Shown here: piece by piece, positions 25,532 through 34,023 of the stretch
Layout: each line of letters starts with the position of its first letter
Position numbering within the stretch: the first letter of the stretch is position 1
Source of the DNA: Pseudomonadota bacterium
GTDB lineage: Bacteria; Pseudomonadota; Alphaproteobacteria; Rhizobiales; Pleomorphomonadaceae
Direction: 5' to 3'
Assembly: GCA_023436885.1 (NCBI GenBank)
Contig: JAEZHI010000040.1
Location: 186,001-250,000, forward strand
DNA length: 64,000 bases
The notes under the pieces: generated by a model
What the model was told of the DNA's origin: nothing
Seen by the model: only the letters and a program-made list of their open reading frames with translations
Database searches by the model: none
Translations under genes and position numbers: made by a program

Positions 25532-26131
25532 ATGGCAACGGCTCGCTCCTTTACCGGCAAGTTTCCAGACGCCAGCTTATCGGCGCTGCCCGTCATGACC
25601 AGCCCGAGCCGGCTGAGGCAGGCCATCGCCAGAGCTCATGCCTCTCTTCTCGAAGACATCGAAGAAATGCCTGACATTGCAAGCCGCCCGACCAGCTTCA
25701 GCTCGGGCGAAGCCGCCATAGCCGTGGGATGGACCTATATCGACGACCTGGAAAATTGCGTGTCGTCGGTCAACCATGCCGTCCACACCCTCAATTCCAA
25801 ATCGGTCGAACTGGCCCGTTCCCACTTCGGCGACGGCATTGCCACGCGTGTTCAGCTCATCAACGAAACAGCGTTCGATGCGGCGCGCTACATGCTGGAG
25901 TATCGGATTTCCTCCATTCGCCGCGCTTTCGCGATATCCGGAAAGCTTGTCGAGATCGACGCCGGTGGCGACCTGTGCATGGGTCTGTTCACTCTGACCT
26001 ACGTCAGCGGCGACATGCACGCCACAGTCAGCAGCGGCCAGCAGGCCTGGATCGTCGAGGACGGCACGACGCGCAAGGTCTCGGTCCGAGAAGTTACCGC
26101 CGATCTGGCCCACGGCAACCTACAGCCTTGA
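25532..26131 (+). CDS. Hypothetical protein
   Basis: A 199-residue soluble protein with no signal peptide and no family I recognise. It is mostly helical in appearance up to about residue 130 (SRLRQAIARAHASLLEDIEEM; IDDLENCVSSVNHAVHTLN) and ends in a predicted small beta region (GLFTLTYVSGDMHATVSSG; WIVEDGTTRKVSV). GC content is normal for the host. The ATG at 25532 has AGGG about 8 bp upstream; one at 25517 is possible. It precedes the DHODH-like gene by 104 bp in the same direction. Confidence 0.62.
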   Translation: MATARSFTGKFPDASLSALPVMTSPSRLRQAIARAHASLLEDIEEMPDIASRPTSFSSGEAAIAVGWTYIDDLENCVSSVNHAVHTLNSKSVELARSHFGDGIATRVQLINETAFDAARYMLEYRISSIRRAFAISGKLVEIDAGGDLCMGLFTLTYVSGDMHATVSSGQQAWIVEDGTTRKVSVREVTADLAHGNLQP

Positions 26132-26235
26132 GATAGCAACCCAACGGATGGACACTCAGATCTGGAAGCGTTTCCTTGGCGTCCTCAGTGTGTTATCGGC
26201 CAACAACAACTGGCGACCCCAGAGGACATTTCGCG

Positions 26236-27300
26236 ATGGCGCTTCTTCCTCCGACCTATGACATCACCAAATCCTACGAGGAGAACCTGAGCGCCGGGCC
26301 GTTTTATTCGGGCTCCATCCCAACCGCCCCTTCCCGGCGAAAGACCTACCCCTTCATGGGCTTTGAGCTCGCCAGCCCGATCGGCGTGCCGGCCGGCCCC
26401 CTGCTGAATGCCGCCTATGTGGCTCTCTATGCCAAGCTCGGCTGGGATGTGCCGGTCTACAAGACGGTGCGCAGCGTTGCCCGCGCCTCCCATCCCGTGC
26501 CGAACTGCCTGTTCATTGCCACCGACACCCTGTCGGAGGCCGATGCCCACACGATCCGCACCGTCGCCCCGGAGCCCCGGTCGGTCGCCGATCTCACCAT
26601 CACCAACTCCTTCGGCATGCCCAGCAAGGCCCCGGTAGACTGGCAGGCCGACGTCCGCCTCGCTTCCGAGGCGATGCAGCCCGGCCAGCTTCTGGTGGTG
26701 AGTGTCGTCGGCACGCCCGGGGCCGAGGGCCGAAGCCTCGAAGACGACTTCGCCCACACGGCAGCGCTGGCCAAGGCGGCTGGCGCGCGCGTCATCGAAG
26801 CCAACTTCTCCTGCCCGAACGTCGCCAGCGCCGAGGGCGAGCTGTTCCGCGATGCGCAGACCTCCGCCTCCATCGTCCGGAAGATCAAGGAAGAGATCAG
26901 CGACACTCCGCTGATCATCAAGATCGGCGCGCTGCCGGAAGATCACCTTGCCGCCGTGGTCGAGGCCTGCCTGCCCTTCCTCGATGGCGTCGCGGCGATC
27001 AACACCGTGCCGCTTTCCATCGTCGACGCCGACGGCCATCAGGCCCTTCCCGGCAATGGCCGCCTCAAAAGCGGCGTCTGCGGCGCCGCCATCGGCAAGG
27101 TGGCGACCGAGATGACCGCCCGCCTCCTGCGTATCCGCGATCGCCTAGGCGCAACCTTCTCCGTCGTCAGCGTCGGCGGCGTGATGTCGGAGGAGGATAT
27201 CGACGGCCGCCTCGCCATGGGCGCCGATCTGGTGATGTCCGCCACCGCCGCCATGTGGGATCCGCTGCTCGCCTCACGCTGGAAGAGCAACCAAGGATAA
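26236..27300 (+). CDS. Dihydroorotate dehydrogenase-like FMN protein
   Basis: A 354-residue TIM-barrel flavoprotein of the DHODH superfamily. Family marks are SPIGVPAGPLLNAAYV, the N-x-S-C-P-N active-site segment (NFSCPNV, the catalytic cysteine of class 1 enzymes), a Lys in IIKIGALPED, AINTVPL, GVCGAAIGKVA and VVSVGGVMSEEDIDGRLAMGADL, the last being FMN phosphate binding. It lacks a membrane anchor. It stands outside any pyrimidine operon, so it may be the biosynthetic enzyme or a paralogue acting on another dihydropyrimidine. The start has GAGG 10 bp upstream. Confidence 0.75.
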   Translation: MALLPPTYDITKSYEENLSAGPFYSGSIPTAPSRRKTYPFMGFELASPIGVPAGPLLNAAYVALYAKLGWDVPVYKTVRSVARASHPVPNCLFIATDTLSEADAHTIRTVAPEPRSVADLTITNSFGMPSKAPVDWQADVRLASEAMQPGQLLVVSVVGTPGAEGRSLEDDFAHTAALAKAAGARVIEANFSCPNVASAEGELFRDAQTSASIVRKIKEEISDTPLIIKIGALPEDHLAAVVEACLPFLDGVAAINTVPLSIVDADGHQALPGNGRLKSGVCGAAIGKVATEMTARLLRIRDRLGATFSVVSVGGVMSEEDIDGRLAMGADLVMSATAAMWDPLLASRWKSNQG

Positions 27301-27349
27301 GCCGAGCGGCAGACTGCCAAACGCCCCGACAGAACGACGGCGCGATCCG

Positions 27350-28978
27350 TCAGTTCATTCGGCGTATCTTGGGCGAAGACGAAGACTTACTATCTCTCAC
27401 GTCTTCCAGGCAGTCGGAAAACCGATCCAGCGCATGGCCAAAACCACTCAAATCATAACGCTCGCTCGGTATGCCTTTTGCCTTTGTATGCAGCAGCCTG
27501 CTGTGAGTGAAGTAGTCCAGAAAGTCTTCCTTCAAGCCATTGACAACCACAAATCCGGCCTGATCATCGTTAAAGGTTTGCGCTTTCACCGAGAACGTCG
27601 TCTGCGTTTCATTTCCGATTTCAAGCTCATACACCTTTTCCCCTGGAGTCCAATTGTCCCGAACAAATGCCAGGTAATAGGGCGTGCTGGCACCGGGCGG
27701 GTTTGAATGCAGAATTAGTCCTCTTGAGCCGTAATAGAGGGTGATGCCGCAGGTTCTTTTCGCTTTATCGACAAATACCGTCCAGTCGTCTCCGCTATCA
27801 TAGCGATCGTTGGACTTCTCACGCGCCTCTACAGGAGGAGCGACGCCGAACTCCCGTACGCAGTCGCTAAACCGACCCAATCCCCGTCGGAAGTCTTTCA
27901 CGTCGTACTCACCGTACCTGGCTGCGTCGAATCTGACCACCAGGGTATCGCTTTGGGAGACGGAGTTCAGAAACTTGTCGGTCAGGCCGTCGATTTTATA
28001 ATAGCCACGCCCCTTATAAGTGGATGCCTTCGCCGTTCCTGATGAAAAAACCCAGACGCCACCTAGTTCGTAAAAATATTCTTCTTTTTCCGCCGGAAAT
28101 TTATCGACAAAGGTCAGACTATACGTCGGAACGCCCGATGACGATGCGAGCGAGTCAATAAACAGACTCTTTTCTCCAAGCAAAACATCAATCATGCAAA
28201 CGCGATTGCTTTTATCGACACTGACAGACCAAGTATTGCCCTGATCATAGCGCACCGCCGGAGAGGATGCCTCGTGCCCTTGTTCGGTCATTTGTGACTC
28301 CGGTTCGCGCTTTACCTCCGGCTTGATCGGCGGGGCGTCCGACCTGGGAGATTTGTCCGCCTGCGCAACGACGGTCTCCGGATGGTTCCGCGCATCCAGT
28401 GAGGGAATGATGGACGGGGTCGGGTCAAGCGGCACTCGCCCCGCTTCAACCTCGATCGCACAGGCGACCATGCGATGAATGGCATCCAGGGCGCCGTCCA
28501 GGGAGAAGCGCGCCTGCCTCGTTCCATTGACGACAAGCGACAGACTGTCCCCACGGGCGAAGCCTCCGACCTCGTTCGCCGTTAGATTCTCGATGGTAAC
28601 GCCCTTGTAGCTTGAAACTTCGACGCCAAACCCTTTCCCCGCCCACGACAAATTGCCGTCATAGTGAACTTCGACGTCGTACTTTTTGTCGCCGACATAT
28701 TTCCACGTCTTGCCCGCCATCATCGCGAAGTAGTTCAGGTCGCCCCGACTATGGTCCGCGCCCAACATGAGCATCGTGTCACCCTCGAAGAACGTGTAGG
28801 TCAAACACGATTTTCTCGGCATGTTCACACCGACAGACCAACCGGGCTTGTCATCGAACTTCTTGTCAGACAGGTAATAGTCTCCGTTCAACGCATCGTA
28901 ACCATACGACAGGCCATGGAACGGCAGATACAGCAAGACAAAGACAATAAGCCGCAGACTGGGAAACACCGCTGGCAT
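27350..28978 (-). CDS. Secreted protein with three Cys-pair domains, low-GC paralogue family
   Basis: A 542-residue exported protein; signal peptide about residues 1-26. It holds three copies of the domain found singly in the genes at 24642 and 34024: residues about 40-180 (C58, C173), 243-380 (C261, C373) and 390-530 (C410, C523). Each begins with a W-S/T-V strand and a Cys, and ends in a helix of the form D-F-x-x-G-L-x-R-F-S-D-C. A Pro/Lys/Glu-rich linker (about 185-240) separates copies 1 and 2. Copies 2 and 3 are closest. The start has a GGGG site 10 bp upstream. Low GC and the shared upstream element suggest co-transfer with the lipoprotein gene. No function is assigned. Confidence 0.74.
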   Translation of the reverse strand: MPAVFPSLRLIVFVLLYLPFHGLSYGYDALNGDYYLSDKKFDDKPGWSVGVNMPRKSCLTYTFFEGDTMLMLGADHSRGDLNYFAMMAGKTWKYVGDKKYDVEVHYDGNLSWAGKGFGVEVSSYKGVTIENLTANEVGGFARGDSLSLVVNGTRQARFSLDGALDAIHRMVACAIEVEAGRVPLDPTPSIIPSLDARNHPETVVAQADKSPRSDAPPIKPEVKREPESQMTEQGHEASSPAVRYDQGNTWSVSVDKSNRVCMIDVLLGEKSLFIDSLASSSGVPTYSLTFVDKFPAEKEEYFYELGGVWVFSSGTAKASTYKGRGYYKIDGLTDKFLNSVSQSDTLVVRFDAARYGEYDVKDFRRGLGRFSDCVREFGVAPPVEAREKSNDRYDSGDDWTVFVDKAKRTCGITLYYGSRGLILHSNPPGASTPYYLAFVRDNWTPGEKVYELEIGNETQTTFSVKAQTFNDDQAGFVVVNGLKEDFLDYFTHSRLLHTKAKGIPSERYDLSGFGHALDRFSDCLEDVRDSKSSSSPKIRRMN

Positions 28979-28988
28979 GTTCAGAACG

Positions 28989-29073
28989 CCCCAACTGGAA
29001 GCCGAGTGTGGATTGAATGCGATCCAACCTCTGGGCGCAACCGTAGCCTTGCGGATGTGAACAAAAAGAAAAC
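28989..29073 (-). repeat. Shared upstream element, copy B
   Basis: Partner of 25221-25305 (ungapped, about 72 per cent identical, 19 bp perfectly conserved at the distal end). It lies immediately upstream of the three-domain secreted protein. Confidence 0.7.
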
Positions 29074-29150
29074 ATCGCGACGAAGAGTATCGGCTCACAC
29101 CTACGCGGATGCTTCAGACCGAGGAGCGCTGTCGTCGCAGCTGTTGTCCC

Positions 29151-29951
29151 TCAACCGTGGACGAGGTTCCGCGAAATATCGGCGGCAACCGCGCAGATCC
29201 GTTTGGCGAGTTCGGGAAAATCGTCAGGGGAAACCTGCAATACCGTTCCCACGGCACTGATGGCCGCCACCACGTTGCCCTGCCGATCGAACACTGGCGC
29301 CGAGACGCAGCGAACGTTCAGCATGTCCTCTTCGTCGTCGGTCGCCCAACCACGAGCACGCACGCCAATGAGATGCTCGCGCAGAGCTTCGGCATCGGGC
29401 AGGGATTTCGGCGTTCGCGCCACCCACTCGATCTGTGAGATCAAACGCTCGCGCGCGACGTCCGGCTGCCAGGCCAGCAATGTCTTGCCCAGCGAGGAGC
29501 GATAGAGCGACAGCCGCTTACCGACCCAGGTGTTGATCTTGATATCCTGCTCGGCTTCGACCTTCGCAAGATAGATGGGAGCATCGCCCTCCAGCACGCC
29601 GAGGTGGCACGTCATGGCAACCTCCTGCGACAGCGCCTTCAGATAGGGCAGAGCCACACGCTCGATGGTCCGCTGATCCGCGGCAAGCGTGCCGAGCTCG
29701 CAAAGCTTCAGCCCCAGCAGGTAACCGCCATCGGCGGTCGGCTGCAGCACGCCGAGGTCGCGCAGCGTCGAGATCAGCTGGTGAACCGTGCTCTTGGGTA
29801 GCCCCAGCGTCTTCTGGATGGCGGTAAAGCCAATGCCGGCTTCGCGCCCCACCAGATCCAGAATGGCAAACGCCTTGGGCAGCGCCGGCACCATGGGCCG
29901 CCCCTCCGATTCGCTTCCCGGGTCGTTTTCACTCTTGTTCGTCTTCAACAT
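29151..29951 (-). CDS. rhmR: IclR-family regulator of L-rhamnonate catabolism
   Basis: A 266-residue IclR protein. The winged helix is about residues 25-80 (ALPKAFAILDLVG; GFTAIQKTLGLPKSTVHQLISTLRDLG). The effector domain has CHLGVLEGDAPIYLAKVE and the late DRQGNVVAAISAVGT with the cysteine/aspartate pocket region. The start has AAGG 8 bp upstream. It is divergent from the aldolase/rhmD/MFS genes; the same gene content in enterobacteria has an IclR regulator called RhmR, hence the symbol, which is by context. The spacer holds a 9-bp inverted repeat at 30197-30231. Confidence 0.82.
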   Translation of the reverse strand: MLKTNKSENDPGSESEGRPMVPALPKAFAILDLVGREAGIGFTAIQKTLGLPKSTVHQLISTLRDLGVLQPTADGGYLLGLKLCELGTLAADQRTIERVALPYLKALSQEVAMTCHLGVLEGDAPIYLAKVEAEQDIKINTWVGKRLSLYRSSLGKTLLAWQPDVARERLISQIEWVARTPKSLPDAEALREHLIGVRARGWATDDEEDMLNVRCVSAPVFDRQGNVVAAISAVGTVLQVSPDDFPELAKRICAVAADISRNLVHG

Positions 29952-30196
29952 CGCCGACCTTCTTTGCCGGTTGTCGCCGCCCACCAATCGATCGTCGACG
30001 GAGAGGCCGGCCACCGCACACGCCCCGAGTGCATGCCCTGTCCTATCCGGAAACCAAGCGTCTTGCCAAGAGTGACCGGCGCAAGCGGCAGGAACGGCAA
30101 TGACTTGGTTCTGCCCCGCCATAAGCAGCCTAAGCGTTCATGCTGACCGCCCTGCAGCCCGTTCCTTGTTGCTCGCCCCGCTGGGTAGTGGTAGCA

Positions 30197-30231
30197 GTTC
30201 TGTATAAAGATCATCGTTCTTCATACAGAAC
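30197..30231. promoter_or_regulatory. Probable IclR-type operator
   Basis: GTTCTGTAT-17 bp-ATACAGAAC is a perfect inverted repeat just upstream of the aldolase gene. Its right part also forms a shorter palindrome, GTTCT-6 bp-AGAAC (30216-30231), of the size bound by IclR dimers. Confidence 0.7.
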
Positions 30232-30251
30232 AAATGGCTTGGCAGGAGATC

Positions 30252-31166
30252 ATGCAGTCATTCAAGCTCAGGGGCGTCATTCCCCCCGTCCCCACCATTG
30301 TCGACCAGAACGGCGCCTTCGATCCCAAGGGCATGGCCGTGCTTCTCGATCGCGAAATCGCCGCTGGCGTCCATGGCCTCCTGATCCTCGGCAGCGGTGG
30401 CGAGTTCTGCCACATGAGCATCAAGATGCGGAAGGAAGTGGCCGAATTCTGCGTCAAGTACGTGGCCGGCCGCATCCCCGTGCTTCTCGGCATCGGGGCC
30501 TCGGCCACGGCGGAGGTCATCGAGCTCGGCCAGCACGCCAAGGCCTGCGGCGCCGACGCCGTGCTCGTCGTCAACCCCTACTATGCCACGCTGAGCCGCG
30601 CCGCTCTCATTGAGCATTACAAGACGGTCGCCGCCGCAGTCGACCTGCCGATCCTGCTCTACAATTTCCCCGCCCTCACCGGGCAGGAGCTAACGATCGA
30701 CCTGGTACAGGAGCTGGCCCTTGCCTGCCCGAACATCGTCGGCATCAAGGACACTGTCGACACCATGAGCCACACCCGGGCGCTCGTCACCAAGGTCAAG
30801 GGCGCACGGCCGGACTTCCTGGTGTTCTCCGGGTTCGACGAATACATGCTCGACACGCTGCTGATCGGCGGCGATGGCGGCATTCCCGCCACGGCGAACT
30901 TCAAGCCTGAGATCACGCTCGGCATCTACAACGCCGTCGAGGCCGGCGACTTCGCCAAGATGCGCGCCCACGCCCGCCAGTTGGCCCAGTTGATGCCGAT
31001 CTATGGGCTCGACCAGCCGTTCTTCGGTCTGGTCAAGGAAGCCATTCGCCTGACCGGCTCCGACATTTCGACAGCCGTTCTGGCCCCGTCACTGACCCCG
31101 TCGGCGGAAATCAAGAACCAGCTTGTCGCGGTATTGCGCGGCGCCGGCGTTCTGCCGGCCGCCTGA
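30252..31166 (+). CDS. DapA-family aldolase, probable 2-keto-3-deoxy-L-rhamnonate aldolase
   Basis: A 304-residue class I (Schiff-base) aldolase/lyase of the dihydrodipicolinate synthase family. It has the GSGGEFCHMS loop, Tyr in ILLYNFPALTG, and the Schiff-base Lys in VGIKDTVDT. It is not the metal-dependent HpcH-type aldolase that enterobacterial rhm clusters use, so it probably fills the same step, splitting 2-keto-3-deoxy-L-rhamnonate to pyruvate and L-lactaldehyde. The start at 30252 has AGGAG at 4 bp; an ATG at 30234 overlaps the operator edge and lacks a ribosome site. It is the first gene of the rhamnonate operon. Confidence 0.8.
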   Translation: MQSFKLRGVIPPVPTIVDQNGAFDPKGMAVLLDREIAAGVHGLLILGSGGEFCHMSIKMRKEVAEFCVKYVAGRIPVLLGIGASATAEVIELGQHAKACGADAVLVVNPYYATLSRAALIEHYKTVAAAVDLPILLYNFPALTGQELTIDLVQELALACPNIVGIKDTVDTMSHTRALVTKVKGARPDFLVFSGFDEYMLDTLLIGGDGGIPATANFKPEITLGIYNAVEAGDFAKMRAHARQLAQLMPIYGLDQPFFGLVKEAIRLTGSDISTAVLAPSLTPSAEIKNQLVAVLRGAGVLPAA

Positions 31167-31227
31167 CATGCGCGTGCCGGTCGTCGGAGGCGATCGGCGC
31201 GCCCTTTCAAGATCACAGGAGAGGAAA

Positions 31228-32436
31228 ATGGTAGCGCTTCCAAACATCAAGTCCGTCCGCGCCTTCTTCATGGGCGGGGCAACGGCCGAGAAAGGCAAGG
31301 GCGGAGCGGATTATCACGACCAGGGCGGCAAGCACTGGATCGACGACCACATCGCCACGCCGATGAGCAAGTACAAGGCCTATGAGCAGTCCCGCCAGTC
31401 CTTCGGCATCAACGTGCTCGGCACGCTGATCGTCGAGGTCGAGGCCGACAATGGCGTCAAGGGCTTCGCCGTTTCGACCGGCGGCGAGATGGGTTGCTTC
31501 ATCGTCGAGAAGCATCTCAACCGCTTCATCGAGGGCAAGTCGGTCTCCGACATCAAGCTGATCCACGACCAGATGATCGGCGGCACGATGTATTACGCCG
31601 GCTCCGGCGGCCTCGTCATGAACACCATCTCCTGCGTCGACTTGGCGCTGTGGGATCTGTTCGGCAAGGTGGTCGGCCTGCCGGTCTACCGCCTGCTGGG
31701 CGGCGCCGTCCGCGACGAGCTGCAGTTCTACGCCACCGGCGCCCGGCCGGACCTCGCCAAGGGTTTCGGCTTCATCGGCGGCAAGATGCCGACGCACTGG
31801 GGCCCGCATGATGGCGACGCCGGCATCCGCAAGGACGCCGCCATGGTTGCCGACATGCGCGAGAAGTGCGGCCCGGACTTCTGGCTGATGCTCGACTGCT
31901 GGATGAGCCAGGACGTCAACTACGCCACCAAGCTCGCCCATGCCTGCGCGCCCTCCAACCTCAAGTGGATCGAAGAGTGCCTGCCGCCGCAGCAATACGC
32001 CGGCTATGCCGAGCTGAAGCGCAGCGTGCCGCCGGGCATGATGGTCACCACAGGCGAGCACCACGGCACGCTCCAGTCGTTCCAGACGCTGTCGGAGACC
32101 GGCGTCGACATCATGCAGCCGGACGTCGGCTGGTGTGGCGGCCTGACCACCCTGGTGGAAATCGCGGCGATCGCCAAGGCGCGCGGCCAGCTGGTCGTGC
32201 CGCACGGCTCGTCGGTCTACTCGCACCACGCGGTGATCACCTTCACCAACAGCCCGTTCAGCGAGTTCCTGATGACCAGCCCGGACTGCGCGACGCTGCG
32301 TCCGCAGTTCGATCCGATCCTGCTCGGTGAGCCGGTGCCGGAAGGTGGACGCATCCACAAGTCGGTGCTCGACAAGCCCGGCTTCGGCGTCGAGCTGAAC
32401 CCGGCCTGCGAGATGAAGCGCCCCTACACCCACTAA
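31228..32436 (+). CDS. rhmD: L-rhamnonate dehydratase
   Basis: A 402-residue enolase-superfamily dehydratase, very close over its whole length to the enterobacterial RhmD as I remember it: SVRAFFMGGATAEKG, DYHDQGGKHWIDDHIATPM, QSFGINVLGTL, STGGEMGCFIVEKHL and PTHWGPHDGDAG are all characteristic. The Mg ligands (LMLDCWMS, WIEECLPP, TGEHHGT) and the catalytic His in VVPHGSSVYSHH are present. It converts L-rhamnonate to 2-keto-3-deoxy-L-rhamnonate in the cytoplasm. AGGAGAGG lies before the ATG. It sits between the aldolase and the transporter gene. Confidence 0.95.
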   Translation: MVALPNIKSVRAFFMGGATAEKGKGGADYHDQGGKHWIDDHIATPMSKYKAYEQSRQSFGINVLGTLIVEVEADNGVKGFAVSTGGEMGCFIVEKHLNRFIEGKSVSDIKLIHDQMIGGTMYYAGSGGLVMNTISCVDLALWDLFGKVVGLPVYRLLGGAVRDELQFYATGARPDLAKGFGFIGGKMPTHWGPHDGDAGIRKDAAMVADMREKCGPDFWLMLDCWMSQDVNYATKLAHACAPSNLKWIEECLPPQQYAGYAELKRSVPPGMMVTTGEHHGTLQSFQTLSETGVDIMQPDVGWCGGLTTLVEIAAIAKARGQLVVPHGSSVYSHHAVITFTNSPFSEFLMTSPDCATLRPQFDPILLGEPVPEGGRIHKSVLDKPGFGVELNPACEMKRPYTH

Positions 32437-32441
32437 ACCGC

Positions 32442-32474
32442 AACGGCCGTCGAGGGATGGGATCGGCGGCCGTT
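32442..32474 (+). other. Intercistronic stem-loop between rhmD and the MFS gene
   Basis: AACGGCCG-17 nt-CGGCCGTT forms a perfect 8-bp stem with no T-run, in the 81-bp spacer. It may stabilise the rhmD part of the message or reduce read-through into the transporter gene. Confidence 0.45.
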
Positions 32475-32517
32475 CCCTCCGCATCACAAAACCGAATCTG
32501 TTTTCGGGAGGACTATC

Positions 32518-33822
32518 ATGCAATCTGCTTCGGAATGCCTTGAAGGCGTTATCTCCAAGACGCGCTGGCGGCTGATACCGTTCATGCTGGCGCTCTACAT
32601 TCTGGCCTTCCTCGATCGCTCGAACATCGGCTTTGCCAAGCAGGCCTATCAGCTCGACACCGGCCTTTCCAACGAAGCATTCGCCCTCGGCGCCGGCATC
32701 TTCTTCGCCGCCTATGCCTTCCTCGGCGCCCCCGCCAACCTGATGATGAAGAAGGTCGGCGCCCGCCACTGGATCGGCTTCACCACGCTGGTATGGGGCG
32801 TGCTGTCGGCGGGCATGGCCTTCGCCGACACCGAATGGAAGTTCCTGGTCGTCCGCACGCTGCTCGGCGCTGCCGAGGCCGGCTTCTTCCCCGGCATGAT
32901 CTACCTGACGTCGCAGTGGTTCCCCTCGCGGGTGCGCGCCTCGATCATGGGCTTGTTCTACATGGGCGCGCCGCTGGCACTGACACTGGGATCGCCGCTG
33001 TCCGGCGCACTCCTGGAGATGCATGGCTTCGCCGGCCTGCCCGGCTGGTTCTGGATGTTCATGATCGAAGGCATCCTCGCCGTTCTCGCCGGCGTCTACA
33101 CCTTCATCTATCTCGACAACCGGCCGCAGGAAGCTCGCTTCCTCGACGCCGAAGAACGGGCAATCCTGGTCGCCGAACTCGCCAAGGACGACACTCTCAC
33201 CACCGCTTCCCGGCTTGTCGATGGCCTCAAGGACCTGCGCGTCTGGCATCTGTCGATCATCTACATGATCATCCAGATCGCCGTTTACGGCCTGATCTTC
33301 TTCCTGCCGACGCAGGTGGCAGCTTTGATTGGCACGACGGTCGGCTTCAAGGCCTCGCTCGTCGCGGCGATCCCCTGGGTGGTTGCCCTATTCGGCACCT
33401 ATTACATCCCGCGTTACTCGGACAAGACCGGCGAGCGTCGCCTGATCGCCGCCGCCACTCTGGCCGCCGCCGGCCTCGGCATCGGTGTGTCGGCCCTCTC
33501 CGGTCCGACGGTGGCGATCGCCGCTCTCTGCGTGGCTGCCGCCGGCTTCATCGCGGTGCAGCCGGTGTTCTGGACCATGCCTACGGGCATCCTATCGGGA
33601 ACGGCTCTGGCCGCCGGCATCGGCTTCGTCAACATGTTCGGTGCCTTCGGTGGCTTCTTCGCCCCGATCATCCGCGTCAAGGCCGAGACAGTGTTCGCCA
33701 ACCAGTCAGCCGGTCTGCTGACCCTGGCCGCCATCGCCCTCGTCGGCGCGGTCGCCATCCTGATGCTGAACCACCGCAAGGCCCCGAAGCCGCTGGCAAC
33801 CGCCACGGAAACCGGCCACTAA
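32518..33822 (+). CDS. rhmT: MFS transporter, anion:cation symporter type (probable L-rhamnonate importer)
   Basis: A 434-residue 12-helix transporter of the ACS family. It has the N-terminal RLIPFMLALYILAFLDRSNIGFAK signature region (RSNIGFAK after helix 1), the loop R-V-R-A-S after helix 4 and the helix 4-5 GMIYLTSQWFPSR motif common to sugar-acid symporters. The gene follows rhmD and is closed by a terminator, so the likely substrate is L-rhamnonate; the symbol is by context with the enterobacterial cluster. A GGGAGGA site precedes the ATG. Confidence 0.87.
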   Translation: MQSASECLEGVISKTRWRLIPFMLALYILAFLDRSNIGFAKQAYQLDTGLSNEAFALGAGIFFAAYAFLGAPANLMMKKVGARHWIGFTTLVWGVLSAGMAFADTEWKFLVVRTLLGAAEAGFFPGMIYLTSQWFPSRVRASIMGLFYMGAPLALTLGSPLSGALLEMHGFAGLPGWFWMFMIEGILAVLAGVYTFIYLDNRPQEARFLDAEERAILVAELAKDDTLTTASRLVDGLKDLRVWHLSIIYMIIQIAVYGLIFFLPTQVAALIGTTVGFKASLVAAIPWVVALFGTYYIPRYSDKTGERRLIAAATLAAAGLGIGVSALSGPTVAIAALCVAAAGFIAVQPVFWTMPTGILSGTALAAGIGFVNMFGAFGGFFAPIIRVKAETVFANQSAGLLTLAAIALVGAVAILMLNHRKAPKPLATATETGH

Positions 33823-33846
33823 CCGAGTAGCTCGCCCCAAAAAGCC

Positions 33847-33880
33847 GGCTTCCCGAGGCAAAGCTTCGGGGAGCCTTTTT
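33847..33880 (+). terminator. Intrinsic terminator of the rhamnonate operon
   Basis: GGCTtCCCGA with TCGGGgAGCC (arms 33847-33856 and 33866-33875) followed by TTTTT, 24 bp after the transporter stop. Confidence 0.9.
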
Positions 33881-33933
33881 GTTTTCTGTCGGATATCGGG
33901 GGCGGGCCACTTTCGCAGCGCACCTCAATCTTC

Positions 33934-34010
33934 TCACTCGGCGGCGATCGATAAGCCCGCCGGGGCCGATCAGCGTGGACCTATCGCCCAGCTACGCCGC
34001 CACCACGTCA
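33934..34010 (-). pseudogene. 3'-tail remnant of an RND pump gene
   Basis: Read on the minus strand this matches the last 60-80 bp of the RND gene ending at 34824, at roughly three quarters identity and in the same orientation (counterpart 34824 to about 34900). The final I-A-A-E-stop is kept, but one extra base near 33950 breaks the frame and an in-frame stop lies upstream. The low-GC secreted gene 34024-34557 lies between this remnant and the intact pump end. Confidence 0.65.
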
Positions 34011-34023
34011 CCGACGAGTCAGT

